A DNA stretch of 64,000 nucleotides from Diphasiastrum complanatum (GCA_029204225.1 CM055097.1:30037785-30101784); one strand, 5' to 3'. Counted from the stretch's first letter, positions 36,390 to 47,969 are shown. Notes: a model not told the origin generated them from the sequence alone. Numbers and translations are program-made.

Positions 36390-37305
36390 GTAAGGAGTGA
36401 TGAATTGCTGCTCAATGTCTTGGCTTTGGCAATACTCCTTAAACTCAATAGAGATATATTCTCCACCATTGTCTGATCTTAGAGCCTTGATTGTCCTTCC
36501 AGTCTCCTTTTCTGCATGCTCCTTGAAGAATCTGAAGCAGTTGAAAGCTTCTGATTACACCATAGTCCTTCTGGAAAATTCATCAATAAAAGTTATAAAA
36601 TACTTGGCATCCTTCAGCAAAGGATTTTTCATCGGGCCACAAATGTCTGAATGTACAATGTCTAACAATGGAGCCTTTCTACTTCTGTCGCTTTGAGCCT
36701 TTGTTGACAAATAGAGTCTTAGAGGTGGAAGTAGTCGAAGTGTCTTGACTTCTTCTATTGTCTTCTTGCAGCAACATAGTGATAACTCTAGTAAGAGCTA
36801 AATCTGAGTGTGTCGATATGATCATCACCCAGTTCTCATATGTAGATGGCAAGCTTGAAAGCAATGTAATTGCATCTTGATCGTTTATGACTGATCCGAC
36901 AGCGGCCATCTGTCGCAAGACATTCTTAAACTGGTTAATGTGACTTTGAAGAGAATTACCAGTAGACATCTTGAATGTGAAGAATTTCCTTTGTAGATGT
37001 AACTTAGTAGTTACGTCCCTCATGTCATATAGTGAGTTCAAAATGTCCCAAACATCTCTTGATGTTTTAGCTTCAACTATATGTCCAATCTATGTATCTG
37101 ATATATTGAGGATGATAAGAGCAAAAGCTCTACCGTCCTCCGATTTTCACTTTGAGTCGTCGTCTTCAGGTTTTATTTATGTATCTGTAACAACATCCCA
37201 TAATTTGTTGGCGATTAGCAAGGTCTTCATCTTAAATTTTCACAAATAATAATTGGATCCATTCAGCTTGTCTGTGATAAGACCAACTTTACTTTGAGAA
37301 TCCAT
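36390..37305 (-). pseudogene. Copia fragment (family E): gag joined to integrase
   Basis: On -, the ATG at 37303-37305 starts MDSQSKVGLITDKLNGSNYY, then a gag run with TTKLHLQRKFFTFKMSTGNS, then LRQMAAVGSVINDQDAITLL and SSLPSTYENWVMII. After SKTLFVNKGSKRQ, sequence passes directly into integrase (KAPLLDIVHSDICGPMKNPL, then TIKALRSDNGGEYISIEFKE). The zinc knuckle and protease are therefore deleted. Stops lie in gag (YYL-stop-KFKMK) and in integrase. The lineage is distinct from family A. Confidence 0.8.
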
Positions 37306-37437
37306 GTGAAACTTAGTCTATCGATTATATTGATGACACTAAGATGCAGTAATGCCAACATTAGAAAATAAATTCTCTGATACTGAAAGGTTGAAAAGAA
37401 TTTGATATCGCAAAAGATATCAAGTATTAGAGACTTA

Positions 37438-38590
37438 GCTCTAATAATATGTCAAAAAGTGGTGTGTAAAAGATAGGTCTAGCTCGAAAAGAAATGAATG
37501 AAAATAATTCGTGTGTCTAGAAAGAAAACCTTTCGTGGATGGCGGAATAAACTATCTTCATCTTTCTAATGCATGACTACGCCTATCAATTTCAAACAAG
37601 ACAATAGTGATAGAAATCACGTTTGAACTTATAGTAACTAACTTTGAAATCACCAATACTACAGTGATTACGTAGCCAAACAATTAGGCGTCAAAATTAT
37701 CAAACAAATAATTAGTCGCGAAGAACTCTAGAAAACACATACATTCTGAGACAAAGTTGAACGCAATAGAGAGTAGTATTGATTCAAAACGAAATAGAAG
37801 TAAATGAGTAAAATAAATTGTGGATCGAAACTGCGTACTCTAAGCAATTTCTGAGCGGCTAAAAGAAAATTTGAATTAAGCGCAATGCTAATAAGCAATA
37901 GCACAATAGCAATCTCTAAACAACTCTAAGAAGTGAGCTAGAATACTCACGAGTGTTCAAGCTCACAGGCTTGAGAGAGAGAGAGAGAGCCAACTATTCA
38001 AATGCTTCAGATCATCTTTTAAAACTATATGAATATAAACAACTATTTATACTAAGAGATTAGGTCGTCAATTGCGATCGCTAGTTGGCTGGTGATCCAC
38101 TGGCATCCATCTGGTCCTTGTCATTAATTGCTGATAAGCAGTGAAGTTGGCCGTAAATGTTTTGTCTACATAAATGCACCAAAACTGTAGCTCTGCAGAA
38201 ATGAACTAAAACAGCCACAGGCGACACTGTCGAATTTTTCGCGAAAAAGATGAAAAAGGATAAGGTGCCCTTAAATCTCATTTAAGGTTGTCCCACATTT
38301 TGCCAGAGTCATTTTCTTAACATTTGAGGCTCTTTGGAAAAAGCGAAAATGTGACACTGTGATTTTACTCAATATTTCTGTCAGACGAAAAAAGCAAAAA
38401 AGATGACACTACATTTTTCAACGGAATTCCTGACAGGCCAAAAATGCAACACTGTGGTAACACTCCGTGTAATTCTGCAGACTGTGTAAAGACACTTGTA
38501 AAACTGCAGACCGTCTAAAGACACAGGAAAATCCACAGAACTGTATAAACAATGGATGAAGATTATAACTGATTATTTGATCAATAAGAA
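37438..38590 (-). repeat. Putative LTR and primer-binding site of family E
   Basis: On -, ATTATTAGAGC at 37438-37449 resembles a worn TGGTATTAGAGC-type primer-binding site. The sequence before it ends in TGACA. An LTR of about 1.1 kb would extend from there to around 38590. Its distal half (38121-38577) is repeated in inverse orientation at 40924-41376. A short GA run lies at 37972-37990. The far end is not fixed. Confidence 0.5.
38121..38577 (-). repeat. Repeat R, copy 1
   Basis: About 455 bp. Its reverse complement aligns with 40924-41376. Shared words include CTTATCAGCAAT, TGAGATTTAAGG, CTCAAATGTTAAG and GTCTTTACACAGTCTGCA. It lies upstream of the family E gag, as an LTR part would. Confidence 0.8.
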
Positions 38591-39437
38591 GGAGAATAAT
38601 CCAACACAAAGATCAAATATAGATTGATAATCAAGATCTATCTCAAAAAACTAAGGCAAGAGCACTTGATAACATGCATATATCAATCATACAAGTACTT
38701 TCACACGTGTGGAGACTTGTCAAATGAAAACCTAAGTGTGAAAAATCCTTTCTCTCGGGTAGAGAGAGAAACAAACTATCAAGCCTCGGGTAGAGATAGA
38801 ATGCCAATATGACTCAAAATGTTGTATCTCACATTAACTTCTAAAAACATAAGCACAAATGAATCTAGCATGTCATCTAATAGGATCTCGAGGTAGAGGA
38901 TGCTTGATTCTCATTGGAACCCTTTTTCTCCTCCTCTAGATGTGATTGGTTGAATGACTTATGAGTCCTCAAAATTGATTGGACCATTTTGATAGAAATC
39001 TCATTTTTGATTGGTCACTAGATCTCATGCCAACACATAGGAGTGAGTCACTCTACCTAATTAAGACACTTGTAGCAAGCCTAACTAGCTCGAGCCACAT
39101 CACAAATTACTTTTGGACTAATCATGGAATTACAAGTGTACTTGCTCGAGTTGCCTCCGAAGCCAAAATTGGCCCTATCACCTACTCACACATAGAAGGA
39201 TATAGAAAAACTTATCAAATCCCTAGACTCAACATAGATGATTTTTTTATTTTCCACACGTACATCCATGCGTGTGAAGCATTTTGCATGATTTTGGAGC
39301 CATAAAGTGGAGTTCAAGCCAAGATAAGCTAGAAATCAATAGATTATTTTGTGCTCTAGCTATTGGATCTTAATTAGGTGCTTTCTCCATCATTTATACG
39401 ATCTATTGGACTTATTTTTCTGTATTTTTTATATTTA
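38591..39437. other. No gene seen; LTR-like words
   Basis: Contains TCACACGTGTGGAG (38701) and CTCGGGTAGAGAGAGAAAC (38756). The latter resembles CTCGGGTAGAGAGAGAATGA at 48692 in the LTR of the 48.6-51.2 kb element. This is probably old LTR sequence. A 108-codon open frame at 38979-39305 shows no known domain. Confidence 0.45.
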
Positions 39438-40921
39438 AGGCAATTTACACAAGCTCATACTCCTAAACTCAATGGTGTAGCTGAGTGCAAGAATCGTACA
39501 ATTGTGCAAAGTGAAAGGTCTATGCTAGTTGAGATGAAGCTACCAAAAGTTTTTTGGTCAGAAGCATGCAGCAGTACCGTAGACTATCTTCAAAATAGAA
39601 GTTCTACCATTGCTGTACCAAAGATAACACCTGAGGAGGCATTCACAAAGAAAAAGCCAAAGGTGAACCACTTGCGAATCTTTGGATGTAAGACCTTTGT
39701 ACACATTCCTAAGGAAGAAAGATGTAAGCTTGATGTAGAAGCTATAAAGTGCATATTCTTAGGATATGATGATCGTATAAAGAGCATAGATGTTTTGATC
39801 CAGTGGAGAACAAATTACATATTAGTCGTGATGTTATTTTTGATGAATCTAAGATGTACAAAGATGAGGATGCTGAGAAGATGGATACATCTAGTGGGAA
39901 AGATGTTACAGTGAGAATTCCTCTTGATCATGATCCATTTGTTGACTTTCCTAGTGATGGACATGTGGATACACCTCATGATACTACTATTCAACCTCAA
40001 GAGACAGGTTGGAGAGGTAGAGATAAACCCTTTGGTGCAAAGAGGATTGAAGTTGCAAGTAACAAACGCAAGGAGAAGCATGTACCGAGGGATACATTTT
40101 CACCAGGAAGCCGATCACCTGACATGAAGCTCCGTAAGTGGTTTGAAAGATTGATGGAGAGTCGCAACATGGATGACTTTCTAGGATCATCTATCCAGGG
40201 AGAGCTACGAAAATCAACAAGAGAGAAGACACAACCTGATAGGTATGAAGAAAATTATGCTCTCTTATCTAGAATTATTCAAAGCAAAGAACCTTTGACT
40301 TATGCTGAAGTGAAGGATGATGACATTTGGGTCAAGGCCATGGAAGAAGAGATGGAGTCAATCGCTAAGCATAACACATGGGACTTAGTGGAACCACCAG
40401 TTGGCAAGAAATCCATTGGCTGTAAATGGGTGTACAAGACTAATTACCATGCAGATGAAAGTATAACAAAGCACAAAGCAAGATTGGTGATCAAAGGTTA
40501 TGCACAAAGTAAAGGCATCGACTATGAGGAGACCTGTGCACCAGTATGTAAGTGGGATACTCTACGTCTACTTGTTGCTTTAGCTTCACATTTTGGTTGG
40601 CGGATGTGAAATCTGCTTTTTTAAATAGTGAGTTAGAAGAAGAGGTGTTCATGGATCAACCTGAAGGCTTTATAGAGAAAGAACAGGAGAATAAAGTATG
40701 TCGCTTGAAGAAAGCACTTTATGGTCTTAAACATGCATCACGTGCCGTGCGTGGTACAGTAGGACTGATGCCTACTTTTGTTCTAAGGGGATGGTAAGAA
40801 GACACTCTATGTCTTATGCTTTGATGGTATGGTTGCTTTGGTTGCTCTTTACGTTGATGACTTGATTACTACGAGAAATAATTAAGAGATGATAGATATG
40901 ATCAAGAAAGATCTCATGGAA
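39438..40921 (+). pseudogene. Copia A3a: integrase C-terminal half and RT
   Basis: Family A homology begins inside the integrase core at FTQAHTPKLNGVAECKNRTI and continues through [17 protein letters not shown], the linker, and the fullest RT N-terminus in the window. That part shows ENYALLSRIIQSKEPLTYAE, DDDIWVKAMEEEMESIAKHN, CKWVYKTNYHADES and [14 protein letters not shown]. Relative to A1, 13 bases are lost at about 40602 (TTGGC joined to GGATG), a frameshift. [19 protein letters not shown] and [15 protein letters not shown] follow. The homology stops at 40921, just after the YVDD region (IKKDLME), where repeat R begins. Confidence 0.88.
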
Positions 40922-40923
40922 CT

Positions 40924-41376
40924 AATCGGTTTTAATCCTCATCCGTTGTTTATCCAATTCTGTGGATTTTTTCGTGTCTTTACACAGTCTGCATATTTAA
41001 AAGTGTTTTTACACACTCTGCAGAAATACATGGAGTTTGACAATAGTGTTGCATTTTTTGCCTATCAAGAATCTTGTGTAAAAATAAAGTGTTGCCTTTT
41101 TCACATTTTTTGCTTGTAAGGATTTGTGAGTAAATATGCAAAGTCGCATTTTTTGCATTCTTTAAAGTGCCTCAAATGTTAAGGAAATGACTCTAGCAAA
41201 GTGTGGGGCTATCCTAAATGAGATTTAAGGACACTGTCGAGTTTTTTGCAAAAAGGCCGACATTGTCGCCTATGGCAGTTTTAGTTCATTTCTGCAGAGT
41301 GACAGTTTTAGTTCATTTATGCAGACAGACAGTTTACGGTCAATTTCCACCGCTTATCAGCAATCAATTTCCGAGA
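40924..41376 (+). repeat. Repeat R, copy 2, wedged between A3a and A3b
   Basis: Inverted and diverged copy of 38121-38577. It is joined on the left to RT after IKKDLME and on the right to the last 15 bases before a family A gag start (AAGCAGTTTTGCGATG). It brings a family E LTR-type sequence directly upstream of a family A gag. Confidence 0.8.
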
Positions 41377-43158
41377 AGCAGTTTTGCGATGACAAACATG
41401 GGAGAGTCCATTTTGAGTGAAAGTAACAAATTGGACGGGATTTCCAACTATGCAATGTGGAAATTCAAAATGAAAAACATACTGATGGAAAAGGACGTGT
41501 GGGATGTCGTCACAAGTGATGACAGAAAACCGCCAAATGAAGCAGACGTCAAAGTATTCGACAAGAAGGTGAGGAAAGCTTTGACCTTCATTAACTTGTC
41601 AGTGAAGGATCACATCATTACCCACATTTGTGATGTTGTTACACCCAAACAGGCATGGGATGTGGATGTCAAATCCGTCAAGAATCATGTTTCTGAAGTC
41701 AAAACTGAATAGTGCCTGCATGGAACAAGGAGAGCACATTTAGACTTATATGACCAGAATCAAGACAATGAGGGATGAAATGCATTCTATTGGTGAGCGC
41801 ATACGTGATGTGGAGCTGGTGCACAATGCATTGTGCGGCATTGCAGAACTCTATCAGATGTTTTGAACGGAATAGCATCAAGAGAAAGATTTCCAACCTT
41901 TGACGAGCTCATAGGAATCTTGATGCAGAAAGAGCAACGGCCAGAAATGGTGAAAGATAGACGTCAAAATACTGACGATCAGGCACTTGCGACACGCCAA
42001 AAACAAGGCAAGGACAAGGGCAAGAAAAAGGCTAAACAACAATTTGCTAAGACTCAAGATGATGAGGGATCTTCCAGTAAGACCAAAAAGAAAGGCAAGT
42101 GCTTCCATTGTTGTAGAAAGGAGCATTAGAAGAGTGAATGTCGAAAATTCCTGGCGGAACAAGACATGGGAAAACCAAAGCAAGCAGGTAACTTTGTCGA
42201 TGAGGGTGAGATTGAAGACTCTAGCATCTTTATATCAGCATCGTCATCTAATCAAGATGATCAAACGTGGTATATTGACTCGGGAGCCACAAGACACATG
42301 ACAAGTAACAAGGATTGGTTCAGTAGCTTGAAAGTGTTGGATAATGGAATGTCCGTTTCACAAACAAATGGTGATGTGTGCAAAATCAAGGGGATAGGCA
42401 CCGTTTCAATCCAACTACCTGATGGCAAAAGCAGGATGATCAGGGAGGTACTTTACATACCAGGTTTGAAAAAATATCTACTTTCTATTGGAATCATTAC
42501 TGATCAAAAGTTGAAAGTAGAATTTGCCCATGATCGTTGCTTTGTGAAGGATGTGAACCAGAAGTTCAAAGTTATTGCAGATGACATAAAGGAGCCCAAT
42601 ACTAAATTGTACAGGTTGAATGCTACAATCATAGGGCAACATGGACTTGTCTCGTCCATTCCATCACATACTAAATTGTGGGATAAGAGGCTTGGTCACT
42701 TAAACTTAGGAAGCCTCAGTTTGATGAGAAAATTGGAAATGGTGAGAGGAAATGGTGAAATGCCTACGATAGAAGACCACTTGAAATTGATGTGCGAATC
42801 ATGTGTGTATGGGAAGCAACATCGAGAGAATTCAATAAAGGTGGTGTTGCAAGGGCAAAGAACATCCTAGATTTGATCCACACAGATTTATGTGAGCCTA
42901 TGTGGACAATGTCCTTAGGTAAAGTCTTCTATTTCATGACCTTTATTGATGATATGTCACGTAAGACATGGATTTACTTCTTGATGAAGAAATCGGATGC
43001 ATTTGACAATTTCAAGAGCTTCAAAGCATTCGTCAAAAGTCAGACAGGTAGGAAGATCAAAGTTCTAAGATCAAATAGTGGAGATGAGTACAAGTCTAAT
43101 GACTTCAATGATCTTTGTGATCAATGTGGGATCAAAAGACAATTTACTCAAGCTCATA
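41377..43158 (+). pseudogene. Copia A3b: gag, knuckle, protease, integrase N-terminal half
   Basis: Starts MTNMGESILSESNKLDGISN at 41391. A small deletion at about 41664 removes LKEQFETS, and later frameshifts follow. The knuckle is damaged (CFHCCRKEH-stop-KSEC). The protease WYIDSGATRHMT is intact at about 42270, and KLWDKRLGHLNLGSL follows. Unlike A1 and A2 it reads through into integrase (MVRGNGEMPTIEDHL). It ends inside the integrase core after KRQFTQAHI at 43158. The one-base insertion of A1/A2 is absent here. Confidence 0.88.
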
Positions 43159-43412
43159 TAGGTATGAAGCAAATTATGCTCTCTTATCTAGCATTATTCA
43201 AAGCAAAGAACCTTTGACTTATGGTGAAGCGAAGGATCATGATATTTGGGTCAAGGCCATGGGAGAAGAGATGGAGTCAATTGTTAAGCATAGCACATGG
43301 GACTTAGTGGAACTACCAGTTGGCAAGAAAACCATTGGTTGCAAATGGGTATACAGAACTAAGTACCATGCAGATGGAAGTATAGCAAAGCACAATGCAA
43401 GATTGCTGATCA
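43159..43412 (+). pseudogene. Copia A3b: RT N-terminal piece
   Basis: After the break at CAAGCTCATA the sequence jumps to YEANYALLSSIIQSKEPLTY, then DHDIWVKAMGEEMESIVKHS and CKWVYRTKYHADGSIAKHNA, and stops at LLIKA. About 1.1 kb of integrase and linker are lost in between. Right of 43412 the sequence is unrelated to family A. Confidence 0.85.
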
Positions 43413-44614
43413 AAGCTGGGTATGCACACCGATGGAATGCCTCGACTACCCAATTGTCAATGAACAAGGTTATCCGGTATGGCCACCAGACCCTTATGGG
43501 TATTATTGAAAATCTGGCAAGTCCAGATTCTTGCTGATTAACAATCAATAAAGCCTCAGGGTTTACGTAAGCGAATTCTATCCACGCTTTTCCTAAAGCA
43601 CCCATGTCCCAGCAATAAAAGAACCAACAACAGCGCCCCTTCATGATAGTTGCAGCCTAGTGTCGATGGACTGGCACTACTTTGGGTCGTGGACCCTGTT
43701 GTGGGTATTTCAAAATAAGTGGGTCCCACCACTTAAAATACCACTGGCCAAGCCTTGCCTAGTGGGCCCCACCACAGTACAATAGAATAATAAGTGAAAG
43801 GCACTGGTGTCCTATGTGTATAAGCCCAGCCACCAATGACCACAAGTAGCAAGTTGTAATTCCTAGGAGTAAGAAACTAGGGGCTTAAAACTCTAAAATG
43901 ACATTAGAGGCCCTAAGTCAAGTTTCAAATAAAAAAGCTAAAAGGGCCCAACTTAAAACTCACATGAATCATGTGAGTGCCCTTGTGCTTTCTTAGCACC
44001 AATAGATTTAAGTTGTGTTATTTTAAAGGCTTGGATTAGAATCTTTGCCCCAATGAAGTGGCCAATGAGAGTGAAGGAGGCTCACGTCTAAATTCTATAA
44101 GAGGGAGCCATTTCCTTTGTATTGTATCATCTTCCATTCTCATTCTAATAAAACTCTCTTGGTTTCTCCATGGCACTCGAGCCCCCAAAGCCTTTCTCAA
44201 CCTAGGCGTTCTCTCAATCCCTCTCTCCACTCTCTCTCCCCTCTCCCTCTCTCTTCTTGCTATGTAGGTGAAGGCGAGATTGCCGCTCCCAGCAACGAAG
44301 CTCTATGCTACATTGACGACACAACACTGCCTTCGATCTTGTCTTTGGTCTGACTCCCTCTTAGGCTTGAAATTCCTCTTCTGCTTCTCTTGTTGTTGTA
44401 GAGAGCTTGATCAGAGTTATCCTTGTCATTAAGGTATTCACGGGCTTCCACCTCTTCTCTGATTTCGATTACAGTCTTCTCAAGGGTCATCTGTCGATCT
44501 TTAACAAGTAATGTTCGGGTCATTTGAAACAATCTTGGTAGAGCTCGTAGCAGGTATGTGAGTTGCTTCTATGTTGAGACTGCATTTTATATTCCGAAAT
44601 TGTGTAGCAAGAAG
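43413..44614. other. Unidentified repeat-like segment with promoter-like and poly(A)-like signals
   Basis: The + frame at 43440-43560 contains VNEQGYPVWPPDPYGYY, stop, KSGKSRFLLINNQ, which is coding-like but unrecognised. Further right are TTCTATAAGAGGGAGCC (TATA-like, 44093) and TCTAATAAAACTC (poly(A)-signal-like, 44142). These are spaced as in the R region of an LTR, and CT-rich DNA follows to 44265. On -, 44340-44530 reads MTLEKTVIEIREEVEAREYL, which might be a gag piece. No ends were found. Confidence 0.4.
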
Positions 44615-44930
44615 AAAGATCATTGAAGTCAGTAGAATTGTACTCATCTCCACTATTAGATCGTAGGACTTTGATCTTCCTACCTGTTTGATTTTCAACC
44701 AATGCTTTGAAGCTGTTGAAAGTGCAAAAGTATCCGATTTCTTCTTTAAAAAGTAGATCCACATCTTATGTGACATATCATCGATGAAGGTCATGAAATA
44801 AAAATCTCCACCCTTGGACATAGTCCTCATAGGCCCGCATAGATCTGTGTGGATCAAGTCCAAGATGTTCTTTCGCTCTTGCAACATTGCCTTTGTTGAA
44901 TTTCTCTCGTTGTTGCTTCCCATACACACA
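44615..44930 (-). pseudogene. Copia A4 integrase, N-terminal half
   Basis: [38 protein letters not shown], then, after a frame change, [20 protein letters not shown] and EYNSTDFNDL. The catalytic Asp of RSDSGGEY is Asn (RSNSGDEY), as also in A3b. Confidence 0.82.
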
Positions 44931-45640
44931 TGATTCGCACATCGTCTTCAAGTAGTCATCATAGGCAATCCTTTCATCGTTTCCAATTTTCTCATCAAGC
45001 TAAGGCTTCCTAGATTCAAATGACCAAGCCTTTTATGCCACAGTTCAGTTTGCAATGGAATGGATGAGATAAGTCCATGTTGCCCTTTATTGTGTAGCAT
45101 TTAACCTGTACAATTTAGTGTTGGGCTGTCTTATACCATCTGCAATAACTTTGAACTTTTGGTTCACATCCTTCACAAAATAACGATCATGGAAAATTCT
45201 ACTTTCAACTTTTAATCAATAATGACACCAACAGAAAGTAGATTTTTCTTCAAACCTGGTACATAAAGTACCTCCTTGATCATCTTGCTTTTGCCATCAG
45301 GTAGTTGGATGGAAATGGTGTCTATCCCCTTGACCCTGCACACCACCATTTGCTTGTAAAATAGACGTTCCATTATCCAACTCTTTCAAGATACTGAACC
45401 AATCTTTATTACCTGTCATGTATTTTGTGGCTCCCGAATCAATGTACCATGCTTGATCATCTTCATTGGATGACAATGCTGATCCAAAGATGCTAGAGTC
45501 TTCAATTTCACCTTTGTCGACAATGTTACCTACTTGCTTTGGTTTCCCCTTGTCTGATTCCACCAAGAATTTTTGAGAGTCACTTTTCCAATGGCCCGTT
45601 TTGTCGCAATGGAGCATTTTCTCTTCTTCTTCGTCTTGCT
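44931..45640 (-). pseudogene. Copia A4 knuckle, protease and GAG-pre-integrase
   Basis: The knuckle is degraded (HCDKTGHWKSDS, final Cys changed to Ser). The protease motif is WYIDSGATKYMTGNKDW. After NGGVQGQGD the frame is lost. The GAG-pre-integrase words are still visible in pieces, ending KLETMKGLPMM, which keeps the sense codons that A1 and A2 replaced with ACA TGA. Confidence 0.8.
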
Positions 45641-45676
45641 AGATGATCTCTCATCCTCCTGAGTCTTGGCAAATTG

Positions 45677-46344
45677 CTACTTAGACTTCTTCTTACCCTT
45701 GCCTTTGCCTTGTTTTTGGCATGTCGCAAGTGCTTGATCGTCAATATTTTGACATCTAGCTTTCACCATTTCTCGTCGTTGCTCCTCTTGCATCAAGATT
45801 CCTATGAGCTCGTCAAAGGTTGATAATCTTTCTCTTGATGCTATTCCGCTCACAAACATCTGATAAGGTTCTGCAATGCCACACAATGCATTGTGCACCA
45901 GCTCAACATCTCGTATGCGCTCACCAATAGAATGTAGTTCATCTCTCATTCTCTTGCTTCTGGTCATGTAAGTCTGAATGCGCTCTCCTTGTTCCATTCG
46001 GGCACTGTTCAGCTTTGACTTCAGAAACATAATCCTTGATGGATTTGACGTCTCAAATTGTTCCGTTAGCACATCCCATTCCTATCTAGGTGTAATGGCA
46101 TTACTTATGTGGGTAATGATGTGGTCTTTCACTGACAAGTTGATGAAGGTCAAAGCTCTCCTCGCCTTCCTGTCAAACACCTTAATGTCCGTTTCATTTG
46201 GCGGTCTTCTCTCATCACCTGTGATAACATCCCACAATTCCTTCCTATCAGTATGTTTTTCATTTTGAATTTCCACACTGCATAGTTGGAAATCCCATCC
46301 AATCTGCTATTTTCACTCAAAATGGACTCTCCCCTGTTTGCCAT
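45677..46344 (-). pseudogene. Copia A4 gag
   Basis: MANRGESILSENSRLDGISN and YAVWKFKMKNILIG at 46344 downward. A frameshift in KDVW follows, then HITHISNAITPR and a stop, then LTEQFETSNPSRIMFLKSKL and MQEEQRREMVKARCQN, open to 45677. It has GAGCAACGACG, the ancestral form of the A1/A2 lesion site. Confidence 0.85.
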
Positions 46345-47295
46345 CCCAAAACTGCCTAAGACTGCAACCGTAGGTTAAAAGAAGTGTTTTGAGTACATTG
46401 GGGATGTTAGTAACTTATTCTCATGACCTACTAAAATGTCACACCAGAGCGTCTCGTCGCTTAGGTGGCATTTTGCAAGCCAAGTCACTTTCCTAACATG
46501 AAATGCCTTTTACCTCACACTTCTGACTACCTGCTCCTTGAAAGGGGCAAAAGAGATTTGACGTCCACTGAGCACGTTCTCTGCTGTAATCACTCCATTT
46601 TGTGGTACCGTACTTGTAGGTACAATTTGGGTGCCCTTCGTTTGGAGGCTATAGCCCTTCGTTTGGCCCAAACAGGCTAAAGGAATTGAAAATAAGGGCT
46701 TTTTGTGTTTTTGAACTATTTCTTCAGAGTGAAGAAACTTTACCTTTAAAAAACTTAGGACCCAACTTTATTTTCAGATTGAAAATTTTTATTGAAGTTG
46801 AAGGCTACAATTTACTTCACTCTCTTGCATATGAAGTTTAAGATAGACCCCAGGCAATCCAATGGCTCTCCTATATCCGATGGTCCTCGAGGTCACAATC
46901 TTGATCGTAGATCTTTTGAAGGTATGATCCTGCAGCTATGTACAATTTCACGCATCCAAGCATACTTTTCCATCCACAGACCACCTCCAGTCGCTATGGG
47001 TCTTCCTACGCTGGCTGCGCACTACAGCCCTCATGGCCTCCTCTTCCTCCTAAAGCTCCAACTACGGCTTCTCTTGGTTGCTTTGCTTTCACCTGATTCA
47101 ACACGTTAATTGATCCATGGCTATTAGCAGCCTTAAGGGAGTGAATCTAGCCTGTTAGGGCACCCCATCTGTGGTATTACAGCACCAAAAAATTCTACCT
47201 ACATGTAAAGATCCAGGGTTTTTTTTCCTTAAAATCCTAGCCTACAGAAAAAGAGGTTCTTGGGCATTTCTCAGGCTTTTCCCGAGCTGCTTTAT

Positions 47296-47560
47296 CATTC
47301 ATTAATGAAGAACAAGACTTGGAGTCTTGTTAATCCTCCTACAGGTATAAAACCTATTGACACTAAGTGGATCTTCAAACTAAAGCTTAAGCCAGAAGGA
47401 TCAATATCCAAATGAAAAGCTCGGTTAGTGGTTAAAGGATATGAGCAAGTATATGGAATAGATTACACTAGCACTTTCAGTCCAGTGGTAAAGCATCAAT
47501 CTATTCGAACCTTGTTGACTATAGCTGCTACAGAAGATATGGACATTCATCATGGACATT
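47296..47560 (+). pseudogene. Copia RT fragment (separate lineage)
   Basis: SLMKNKTWSLVNPPTGIKPI, DTKWIFKLKLKPEGSISK, a TGA, then [20 protein letters not shown] and [18 protein letters not shown]. This is the RT N-terminal block of a copia element. It is cut off just before the DVKTAFLNG block. Confidence 0.8.
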
Positions 47561-47948
47561 CAGACGACATTTTTTCACCGATATATACAAGAAGACATTT
47601 TCTAATAGATCAATACATCTAGACTTGTATCTTGCATCTAACTCTGTATATGTACATGATGTAGTAGCTCTATCATACGTGAATTTTGGGCTGACCGTAT
47701 AGTGAAGCGAGCATGAAGTTCCGATAGTAGTAATGATAGTTTTGAGATGTGAGCTTTAGCCATTAGGTTCGAATGAGTACATAACCAAGTCTAGGACTCT
47801 GTCATGGATACCTAAATGGAACAACTAAAAACAAATACAAAGGCAACTGGATCAAATGGGGTGTAGAATGTTTGAAGCGAAATTATAAGGATCGACCTTC
47901 GCTTCGTCACCTTCGCGACAAAGTTGCAGGAGTTCACAATTTCTGACA
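47561..47948 (-). repeat. LTR-like sequence (family F) on -
   Basis: On -, AAGAGGGAG (polypurine, 47949-47957) is followed by TGTCAGAAATTGTGAACTCC, a TG start. It extends about 390 bp to the border with the RT fragment. The distal end was not fixed. Confidence 0.6.
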
Positions 47949-47969
47949 CTCCCTCTTGAACCTTGCAAC

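Larger units (their letters stand above)
44615..47150 (-). mobile_element. Copia A4, 5' internal part without LTRs
   Basis: Family A on -. It has the leader (46347-47150, aligned with the A1 leader), gag, knuckle, protease and the first half of integrase. Homology ends at about 44615 in the integrase core, right after FNDL. No LTR is attached at either end. It lacks the shared A1/A2 frameshift and stop, so it derives from a different, less damaged branch. Confidence 0.85.

Noticed and set aside
39815-40190. Antisense open frames over the copia A3a linker
   Set aside because: They are shadows of the RT/integrase coding sequence on the other strand.
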